Origin: Magnetococcales bacterium
GTDB lineage: Bacteria; Pseudomonadota; Magnetococcia; Magnetococcales; DC0425bin3
Length of the DNA: 5,365 bases
Direction of reading: 5' to 3'
Assembly: GCA_015229045.1 (NCBI GenBank)
Contig: JADGCJ010000204.1
Location: 1 to 5,365, forward strand
The notes beneath the pieces were generated by a model that saw nothing but the letters and a program-made list of their open reading frames with translations, did no database searches and had not been told where the DNA came from. The position numbers and the translations under genes are program-made. Positions 1 through 5,365 of the stretch are shown here, piece by piece (within the stretch, counting starts at the first letter, position 1; each line of letters opens with the position of its first letter).

Positions 1-113
1 TTGGGGTGGCCTTTCTTCGGGTAAAGGGGGGGGGTGATAATTCTTCATGCCGCCAGGGGGGCACTTTCTCATATCGCCCGACATCTGGTCATAAAACCTT
101 AAGGGGGAGAAGG
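1..113. other. G-rich non-coding sequence at the left edge
   Basis: The + strand carries G runs at 3-6, 19-21, 26-34 (nine G), 56-61 and 103-107, plus the palindrome CCTTAAGG at 97-104. I see no RNA gene, terminator or recognisable protein. It may be the region between the kinase and an unseen gene to the left. Confidence 0.4.
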
Positions 114-305
114 ATGATAGATGAAAAATCCATCAAATGCAGACGTGTTCATTTTTCCGGATTCGGAACTTTCAAAATTCCAATAGACGGTTCGGATTTG
201 GATTTTCGGTCGATCGCGGCCACGTTTAAGGGTGTTGAGACTACCGACGCCACAGGGCGACTTGCCGAAGTAGTTCAAATAATAAATTTAAATTCAATAT
301 GTTGA
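114..305 (+). CDS. Doubtful small open reading frame, hypothetical (63 codons)
   Basis: An ATG at 114 follows a purine-rich stretch with GGGGGAG four bases upstream and runs 63 codons to TGA at 303-305. The product would be soluble and basic at its N-terminus, with no signal peptide, membrane segment or motif that I recognise. The frame also stays open upstream to GTG at position 6, but that extension runs through G-rich, low-complexity sequence and is unlikely to be protein. A second short frame (ATG 121 to TAG 186, 21 codons) overlaps it and has a better-spaced Shine-Dalgarno (AGAAGG, seven bases). The two could therefore be pieces of a frameshifted remnant. The TTGACA promoter candidate overlaps its stop codon. 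It may equally be chance. Confidence 0.2.
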   Translation: MIDEKSIKCRRVHFSGFGTFKIPIDGSDLDFRSIAATFKGVETTDATGRLAEVVQIINLNSIC

Positions 306-330
306 CACATGATTGCCAAAAATCTAAAAA
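302..330 (+). promoter_or_regulatory. Candidate sigma-70 promoter upstream of the kinase gene
   Basis: A perfect -35 hexamer TTGACA (302-307) is followed after exactly 17 bases by TAAAAA (325-330), which matches 4 of 6 bases of the -10 consensus. Transcription would start near 337, giving a leader of about 137 bases before ATG 474. The perfect -35 and ideal spacing favour it; the imperfect -10 and lack of other support limit confidence. Confidence 0.4.
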
Positions 331-396
331 GAAGTCGGTAACGATATGGTGTTAGATAGTTGTTTGGAACTCTACCTTGGTGTACTTGACGCTGTT

Positions 397-436
397 GCAC
401 ACTTATATCGTTTTAAGCGGGGTGGAGCACACTATT
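397..436 (+). promoter_or_regulatory. Direct repeat GCACACT x2, possible regulator binding site
   Basis: GCACACTTAT (397-406) and GCACACTATT (427-436) match at 8 of 10 positions, with an identical GCACACT core. Their starts are 30 bp apart, close to three DNA helical turns, so both would lie on the same face of the helix. Tandem, phased half-sites are typical of response-regulator operators. The second copy runs into the TAGAAT box. No known operator consensus is recognised. Confidence 0.25.
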
Positions 437-441
437 AGAAT
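413..441 (+). promoter_or_regulatory. Alternative, weaker promoter close to the kinase gene
   Basis: TAGAAT (436-441) matches the -10 consensus at 5 of 6 bases, and TATAAG (444-449) is a second option. At 17 bases upstream of TAGAAT the -35 position reads TTAAGC (413-418), a 3 of 6 match. A good -10 with a poor -35 is what an activator-dependent promoter often looks like, and a direct repeat (397-436) lies over and upstream of it. This is inference from sequence only. Confidence 0.25.
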
Positions 442-444
442 AGT
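431..444. repeat. 14-bp palindrome in the kinase promoter region
   Basis: ACTATT-AG-AATAGT is a perfect inverted repeat with a two-base centre. It covers the TAGAAT -10-like box and overlaps the second GCACACT repeat. It could be a dimeric repressor operator, but it may be chance in AT-rich DNA. Confidence 0.3.
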
Positions 445-452
445 ATAAGACG

Positions 453-470
453 AATAATTATAGGATTATT
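453..470 (+). repeat. Inverted repeat around the ribosome binding site
   Basis: AATAAT (453-458) and ATTATT (465-470) are perfect reverse complements separated by TATAGG, ending three bases before the start codon. In mRNA this could form an AU-only hairpin with part of the AGGA in the loop. A six-pair AU stem is weak and such repeats arise often in AT-rich DNA, so a regulatory role is only a possibility. Confidence 0.3.
462..465 (+). promoter_or_regulatory. Weak ribosome binding site of the kinase gene
   Basis: AGGA lies eight bases before ATG 474. It is the only Shine-Dalgarno-like match in the right place. It is short and set in AT-rich sequence, so translation may be modest. It sits at the junction of the loop and right arm of a small inverted repeat (453-470). 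Confidence 0.5.
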
Positions 471-473
471 ATC

Positions 474-3400
474 ATGCGTGACGATATTTTCGACCCAAAA
501 CTGATCATCCGCTTTGAACGGTTCGCCCGATTTTGTGCGCTGGTTGTTGCCGCGTTCGGGATCTCTGTGCTGATCAGTTGGGTCTTGGATATCCCGACAT
601 TGAAGAGTGTACTGCCGGGACTTGTGACCATGAAAGCCAACACGGCTATCGGTTTCCTTCTGGCAGGACTCTCCCTGCTCGCGGCGCTCCGCCAGCCGAT
701 GACGCCCGGATTACATGGCTTCCAACTCATCACGGCGGCAGCCGTATTAATGCTTGGGCTGTTGACGTTCAGTGAATATCTATTTGATATGGATTTCGGC
801 ATAGACCAATTGCTTTTTGTTGCCCCGTACGAGGCTATTGCCAGGGCACCACCGGGACGCATGGCCGAAGCGAGCACCGTTGTTTTTACCATGATCGGAC
901 TGGTGCTAATTTTGTTTAACAAACCTCGGTGGAGTGTTATCGCGCAATCCATTACGCTGATCACCAACCTCATTGGCCTACTGGTCATCCTGAGTTACTT
1001 CTATGACGTGCCTGTCCTCCACGGTGCCTTTGCCAGATCCGGCGTGGCATTGCATACCGCATTCGGGTTTTTGGTAATCAATCTGGGTATGCTGTTTGCC
1101 AAACCAAAGCAGGGCCTGATGGCAACGATTTCCAATGCGACGGCAAGTGGTGTCACGGTACGTCGGTTTTTACCGTTTGCGCTGATGAGCCCCATCATCA
1201 TTGGTTGGTTGCGCGTCAATGGCGAGCGTAACGGCTGGTTCGATAGCGAAACTGGTGTCGTCATCGTGCAACTTACCTATGTCACACTTTTCTCCGCACT
1301 CATTTGGTACTTCGCCAGGATACTGGGGCAAAGCGAACATAATCGCATTGAGGCGGAGATCACGCGTCGGCAACAGCAGGCTCAACTGCACGAAAGCGAG
1401 ATGCGCTTTTATTCCATGGCCGATGCAGTTCCTGTCATAATCTGGTTGGCTGACCCAGATCGAAACTTCACTTGGTCCAACCAACACTGGATGGATTTCA
1501 CTGGCCGCAGCATGGCGCAGGATCTTGGTGCCGGCTGGACCGAAAATGTGCATCCCGATGACCGCGCATGCCTTCTGGACAGCTACTGTGCCAGTTTCAA
1601 GCGGTATATTGCGTTTGAAATGGAGCATCGCTTGCTCCACGCAGATGGCCACTACCACTGGGTACTCTCCCGTGGTTTGCCACGGTTCAACGAAAATGGT
1701 GACTTCCTCGGTCTCGTCATCTGTTGTATGGACATCACCAGCCAAAAAGTAGCCGAACAGCAGATGAGTGACGCGAGAAACGCCGCCGAGCAAGCGAACC
1801 GGATGAAGTCAACCTTTCTCGCCACCATGAGTCATGAAATCCGCACGCCAATGAACGCCATCCTCGGCATGACCCAATTGTGCCTGCGTACAAACCCCAA
1901 ACCACAGCAACAGAACTATCTCAACAAGATCGAACTGGCCTCCGATTCCCTACTGCGTATCATCGACGATATCCTGGACTACTCGAAGATCGAGGCGGGC
2001 AGGCTGCAGATTGTGGCAGAGCCGTTCCGACTGGACGATATTTTTGAGGCAATCGTCTCAATGCTGGCCGACAAGGCAATCGCCAAAGGCCTCTTTTTGG
2101 TCGTCCCTGTGGGTAACCAGTCGATGGTTACCTTGGTTGGTGATGCCATGCGCCTGGGGCAAGTGCTTGTCAACCTGGTGAGTAATGCCATCAAGTTCAC
2201 CGAGCATGGCCAGATCGTCATCGGGGTGGCGGAGCAAAACATGGAGAGTGAGCTAATCGAACTGCATTTTACAGTACGCGATGAAGGCATCGGCATGAAC
2301 GCCGAGGAGCAGACACGGCTGTTCCTCCCCTTCAGCCAAGCCAATGCCTCCACTACCCGGCGTTTCGGTGGTACCGGCTTGGGACTGGCCATCAGCAAGC
2401 GTCTGGTCGATCTGATGGACGGTCGAATCTGGGTGGAGAGCGCCCCTGGCCAGGGCAGTACCTTCCACTTCACAGTCCGCCTCTCGACAAGTGACGTGCC
2501 AGTAGGTTCCAGAATGGCAAATAATTCGCCTAGCTTGGACCAGGATGCACTAGATCGCTTGCGTGGCACCAACATCCTGCTGGTGGAAGACAACAACCTC
2601 AACCAGGAAGTCATGTGCGATCTTCTGGCACAGGTTGGCTTTTCGGTGCGTGTGGCAACCAATGGTCTCGAAGCCATTACTGCTGTCGAGTCGGCAATTC
2701 CTGATTGCGTACTCATGGATTGTCAAATGCCCATCATGGATGGTTTTGAAGCAACTCGTCGTCTGCGTGCAAGACCGGAATATCGGAAGCTGCCGATCAT
2801 CGCGCTGACCGCCAATGCCACGGCAACCGACCGTGAACTTTGCCTAGTCGCAGGGATGAACGCATTTGTGAGTAAGCCAATAAGAATCAACGAATTGCTT
2901 ACAACCCTCTCACACTTGATCAAGCCTCGTAGCGGGGTGTTGCCTGACGCGGTGTTGCCAGCTGATTCCACTTTTTCCGTTGCTATCCCCGGTGTGCCTG
3001 CGAAATCACCTGTGCTGCCGGTTCTGCCCGGCTTCGACACGGCAACCGGACTTGAGTTTGCTGGGAGACGACGCGACCTTTATGTCAAGTGGTTGAAGAG
3101 ATTCCGCGACGATCATGCGATGACCTTCATGGAGAATTTCCAGATGGCACGCACAACAGACGATTGGCCGACGTTAATACGGCAGGCACACACGGTCAAG
3201 GGCCTAGCCGCCACCTTGGGTGCTGTCACGCTGGCTGAAATCGCTACGCAACTCGAAATGGCCGTCAAAGAGCAACAAATAGCGCAGATTAACATCTTGG
3301 AGACCGAGATCGACAAGGAATTCGATAAGATCATCGAGAGCCTGGCTCAGCTTGATGAGGTGACGGTACCCGATGCGGCGCCAGTAGATGCCGTGTATTC

Positions 3401-5036
3401 CACCGAGTCGCTGGAACCACTCGAACATTTTGCTCACCTCCTGCGTCAATACGACACCGAGTCAACTGTCTATCTGGATGAATTCAAACGGGCCATGCAG
3501 GGCATCAGCAACACAGCACCCCAATTAGCGGCGGTCATCCACCACTCCGGACGCACGTTATTGCGCGTCATCAACGACATCCTGGAGTTTTCCAAGATGC
3601 AAGTCAGTCGTCTGACCCTGAATCTACTGCCATTCAATCTGGGTATGTTGCTCGACGATCTGAACACCACGTTCACGGACCAGACACAACGCAAAGGATT
3701 GACCTTCAATCTGAAAATGGCCAAAGAAATTCCCCTCCACATCCTGGGGGATCCCTACCGTCTCAACCAAATCCTTTTCAATCTGTTAGGCAATGCCCTC
3801 AAATTCACCTCCAAGGGAAGCATTGGTCTGACTGTGGATCTCCTGGAAGAACGAGAGACGGTTGTCCTTCTGCGCTTTGATGTGATCGACACAGGCATTG
3901 GCATCTCTCAAGAATTTCAACAACACCTATTCGAGGCCTTTTCCCAGGAAGATCCATCGATTTCGCGCCGGTTCGGCGGCTCCGGGCTGGGCTTGGCCAT
4001 CACCCAACGCCTAGTGCGTATGAAGGGAGGAGAATTGCATGTTGAAAGCGTTCCTGACCAGGGATCAACTTTTTGGTTTATGGCTCGTTTCAACAAACAA
4101 CCACATCTTGAGGATCAATGTGAAATCGCTTCTTGGCGGACGATCCAACAATCAGCGACACCGAACGATATCCATTTTGAGGGCCGGATTTTGCTGGTGG
4201 AGGACAATCTGGTCAATCAGGAGATGGCAGTGGCAACACTGGAAATATTTGGTTGCCAGGTAACGGTTGCCAAGAATGGCATGCAAGCACTGAGCACTAT
4301 TCATCATGCCAATTCTCCATTCGATGTCATCTTAATGGACTGCGAAATGCCCGTTCTGGATGGCTTCGAGGCAACCAGACGTTTGCGTGAGTGGGAAAAG
4401 AAAGTGGAAAGGCGACGTACCCCTGTCGTCGCCCTCACCGCGCATGTCTTGAAACAGAGTCGGCAACTGTGTCTGGATGCCGGTATGGATGACTACCTAC
4501 AAAAGCCTTTCAGCCACACCGACTTGGCCGCCAAACTGCATCGCTGGCTGCCTCGGATCAATGACGATACCACGCAGAAAAAACAAACTGATCCGGCCCA
4601 GGATCTTGCTTTAATCGACCCGGATCCAGTGTTGTCACCTTCCAATCCTGCCATCGATAATGCTGCGCTACCAGTTCCCATACTGGACCCGGTTGCCGTT
4701 AGTCGCATCCTGGGATTAACTTCAAGAAGCAGCACCGGTCTGCTGGGCAAAATGGTGCAACACTACTTGATCCAGACACCGCAATTGTTGGCCAATCTGG
4801 AACAAGCCATAGAACAAAACGATTCCGAAGAGGTACGAGTGACCGCCCATACCCTGAAATCTTCCAGCCTTACCATGGGCGTCACACGCCTAGCCGAACT
4901 GGGGCGGGCCATGGAAACCAATCACGCTAACCTGGAGTTGGTACGTCACCATTTTAGACTGTGTGACCCAACCCTCGCTGAAGCTAGACAGGCATTACAT
5001 AACCTGCTTTCCATACAACAAGAGGTAGATGTCTGA
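474..5036 (+). CDS. Membrane-bound hybrid sensor histidine kinase with two tandem kinase-receiver-HPt modules (1520 aa)
   Basis: Multi-step phosphorelay sensor kinase, expected in the inner membrane. Residues about 17-283 hold eight hydrophobic segments (near 17-37, 55-72, 82-100, 133-149, 154-176, 190-208, 232-247, 262-283). A PAS domain with its PAC part spans about 307-422. A short linker leads to HisKA (444-511; H-box SHEIRTPMN, His454) and HATPase (555-670; N-box Asn567/Asn571, G1 DEGIG at 603-607, G2 FGGTGLGLA from 631). Next are REC1 (700-815; acid pair 705-706, Asp749, Thr779, Lys801) and HPt1 (853-960; AHTVKG, His906). A second module follows: a degenerate dimerisation helix pair (980-1045), HATPase2 (1092-1207; DTGIG at 1139-1143, FGGSGLGLA from 1167), REC2 (1238-1358; Asp1289, Thr1322, Lys1344) and HPt2 (1404-1515; AHTLKS, His1459). 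Family knowledge predicts His-Asp-His transfer to an outside response regulator, none of which is encoded here. The second H-box is abnormal: His988 is followed by Leu, and the usual acidic residue and Pro are absent. ATG 474 is the chosen start because an in-frame TAG lies at 441-443 and the next in-frame Met is residue 53, beyond the first membrane helix. The reading frame is intact. The signal sensed is unknown and I assign no gene name. Confidence 0.97.
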   Translation: MRDDIFDPKLIIRFERFARFCALVVAAFGISVLISWVLDIPTLKSVLPGLVTMKANTAIGFLLAGLSLLAALRQPMTPGLHGFQLITAAAVLMLGLLTFSEYLFDMDFGIDQLLFVAPYEAIARAPPGRMAEASTVVFTMIGLVLILFNKPRWSVIAQSITLITNLIGLLVILSYFYDVPVLHGAFARSGVALHTAFGFLVINLGMLFAKPKQGLMATISNATASGVTVRRFLPFALMSPIIIGWLRVNGERNGWFDSETGVVIVQLTYVTLFSALIWYFARILGQSEHNRIEAEITRRQQQAQLHESEMRFYSMADAVPVIIWLADPDRNFTWSNQHWMDFTGRSMAQDLGAGWTENVHPDDRACLLDSYCASFKRYIAFEMEHRLLHADGHYHWVLSRGLPRFNENGDFLGLVICCMDITSQKVAEQQMSDARNAAEQANRMKSTFLATMSHEIRTPMNAILGMTQLCLRTNPKPQQQNYLNKIELASDSLLRIIDDILDYSKIEAGRLQIVAEPFRLDDIFEAIVSMLADKAIAKGLFLVVPVGNQSMVTLVGDAMRLGQVLVNLVSNAIKFTEHGQIVIGVAEQNMESELIELHFTVRDEGIGMNAEEQTRLFLPFSQANASTTRRFGGTGLGLAISKRLVDLMDGRIWVESAPGQGSTFHFTVRLSTSDVPVGSRMANNSPSLDQDALDRLRGTNILLVEDNNLNQEVMCDLLAQVGFSVRVATNGLEAITAVESAIPDCVLMDCQMPIMDGFEATRRLRARPEYRKLPIIALTANATATDRELCLVAGMNAFVSKPIRINELLTTLSHLIKPRSGVLPDAVLPADSTFSVAIPGVPAKSPVLPVLPGFDTATGLEFAGRRRDLYVKWLKRFRDDHAMTFMENFQMARTTDDWPTLIRQAHTVKGLAATLGAVTLAEIATQLEMAVKEQQIAQINILETEIDKEFDKIIESLAQLDEVTVPDAAPVDAVYSTESLEPLEHFAHLLRQYDTESTVYLDEFKRAMQGISNTAPQLAAVIHHSGRTLLRVINDILEFSKMQVSRLTLNLLPFNLGMLLDDLNTTFTDQTQRKGLTFNLKMAKEIPLHILGDPYRLNQILFNLLGNALKFTSKGSIGLTVDLLEERETVVLLRFDVIDTGIGISQEFQQHLFEAFSQEDPSISRRFGGSGLGLAITQRLVRMKGGELHVESVPDQGSTFWFMARFNKQPHLEDQCEIASWRTIQQSATPNDIHFEGRILLVEDNLVNQEMAVATLEIFGCQVTVAKNGMQALSTIHHANSPFDVILMDCEMPVLDGFEATRRLREWEKKVERRRTPVVALTAHVLKQSRQLCLDAGMDDYLQKPFSHTDLAAKLHRWLPRINDDTTQKKQTDPAQDLALIDPDPVLSPSNPAIDNAALPVPILDPVAVSRILGLTSRSSTGLLGKMVQHYLIQTPQLLANLEQAIEQNDSEEVRVTAHTLKSSSLTMGVTRLAELGRAMETNHANLELVRHHFRLCDPTLAEARQALHNLLSIQQEVDV

Positions 5037-5042
5037 AAAAAT

Positions 5043-5062
5043 GGCTCTTCCGGTTTGGCTCT
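5043..5062 (+). repeat. GGCTCT box repeated at a 14-bp interval
   Basis: GGCTCT occurs at 5043-5048 and again at 5057-5062, the latter being the tip of the inverted-repeat element. The first copy continues as GGCTCTTCCGGTTT. It could be the eroded tip of another related element or a chance duplication. Confidence 0.25.
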
Positions 5063-5217
5063 ATTCGCGTTAGATATGCGTCGAAATCAGAAGATCATGT
5101 GTAACATTCTGTTTTATTGAGGAAAAAACGGTCAATACAGTGCTGCACACATTGAACCTCATCATCATGTTTCTACAGGACATTTCATCATCACGCACAC
5201 TTAATGTGAATAGAGCC
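5057..5217. mobile_element. 161-bp MITE-like element with 25-bp terminal inverted repeats
   Basis: The left end (5057-5081) and right end (5193-5217) are reverse complements at 20 of 25 positions. The outermost ten bases, GGCTCTATTC and GAATAGAGCC, are perfect. All five mismatches are transitions (three G-T, two A-C), and pairing stops abruptly inside 5081/5193. The interior has no transposase gene and contains a smaller hairpin, GTGC-T-GCAC at 5140-5148. Short length, terminal inverted repeats and absence of coding fit a miniature inverted-repeat element derived from an insertion sequence. The GGCTCT terminus resembles ends of ISL3-family elements (from memory, not checked). No target-site duplication is visible at the flanks, which argues for an old, decayed copy or for a structural or RNA inverted repeat instead. 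Confidence 0.45.
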
Positions 5218-5365
5218 TATGGCAAACTCGGCATTACCGTATGTAGGCGGCACGATGGTGTAAGCACCGAAGAGCAATGCTTGTCTACGCAAAGTTCGAT
5301 TTTAACCCGATCATCTCCTCGTTATTTGCTCATTCCCAACCAGTTCCAACTTGGAGATTGTCCAC
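5218..5365. other. Intergenic sequence at the right edge, no gene recognised
   Basis: No tRNA, terminator or recognisable protein is seen. One + strand frame has no stop from 5074 to the window edge, but it has no convincing start or ribosome binding site and crosses the inverted-repeat element. On the minus strand a 17-codon open stretch enters from the right edge and stops at 5311-5313, with the stop overlapping a new ATG behind GAGGAG. This could be the tail of a minus-strand gene but is too short to support. TCCAA-C-TTGGA (5345-5355) is a small perfect palindrome. Confidence 0.4.

Noticed and set aside
386..416. TTGACG (386-391) as a -35 with TTTTAA (411-416) as a -10
   Set aside because: The spacer is 19 bases and the -10 match is poor. 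TTGACA at 302 with a 17-base spacer is better.
458..988. 176-codon minus-strand frame opposite the sensor region, and the other long minus-strand frames at 1170-1793 and 1979-2716
   Set aside because: They are antisense shadows of the kinase gene. The + strand frame has unmistakable membrane, PAS, kinase and receiver domains at the same places, whereas the antisense products have no recognisable domains.
3540..3548. His-His at residues 1023-1024 as the phospho-accepting histidine of the second kinase
   Set aside because: By alignment with the first module it falls in the second helix of the dimerisation domain, opposite residues 487-488, and lacks any H-box neighbours.
5037..5217. The 25-bp inverted repeat as an intrinsic terminator of the kinase gene
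   Set aside because: The loop would be 111 bases long and no U run follows the right arm, so it does not fit a Rho-independent terminator.
5311..5364. Minus-strand open stretch entering from the right edge and ending in TGA that overlaps an ATG behind GAGGAG
   Set aside because: Only 17 codons are visible and the following frame stops after nine codons. It could be the tail of a minus-strand gene, but there is too little to call.
5074..5365. A + strand frame with no stop for about 97 codons to the right edge, with a possible start at ATG 5167
   Set aside because: No Shine-Dalgarno precedes ATG 5167, the frame crosses both the interior and right end of the inverted-repeat element, and the translation shows no recognisable motif. 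It is open at the edge, so its true length is unknown. Probably chance.

Overview
The window is dominated by one very large gene (474-5036, + strand) encoding a 1520-residue membrane-bound hybrid sensor histidine kinase. It is flanked by about 470 bases of mostly non-coding DNA on the left and about 330 bases on the right. The moderate GC content of the gene, the AT-rich intergenic DNA and the style of the kinase (BarA/EvgS/TodS-like, unorthodox, several REC and HPt domains) suggest a proteobacterium, most likely gamma- or betaproteobacterial. That assignment is inference; no taxonomic marker is present.

Layout. Positions 1-473 hold G-rich runs (including G9), a doubtful 63-codon reading frame with a Shine-Dalgarno-like sequence (114-305) and the probable control region of the kinase. 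In the control region I see a TTGACA-17-TAAAAA promoter candidate, a GCACACT direct repeat with 30-bp spacing, a 14-bp palindrome over a TAGAAT box, and a small inverted repeat whose loop holds the weak ribosome binding site. Positions 5037-5365 hold a 161-bp stretch bounded by 25-bp terminal inverted repeats (5057-5217), which looks like a decayed MITE or IS-derived element, and then about 150 bases in which I recognise no gene.

The kinase reads in order: eight-helix membrane sensor with a three-fold internal motif, PAS, HisKA (His454), HATPase, REC (Asp749), HPt (His906), then a second round of degenerate dimerisation domain, HATPase, REC (Asp1289) and HPt (His1459). The first module has every canonical phosphorelay residue. 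The second has an apparently intact ATP-binding domain, receiver and HPt, but its H-box is eroded or lost. This implies a nonstandard relay inside one polypeptide. No output response regulator is encoded in the window, so the partner is unknown.

The most interesting points are the tandem phosphorelay with a degenerate second H-box, the repeated-motif membrane sensor, and the non-coding inverted-repeat element directly behind the gene.
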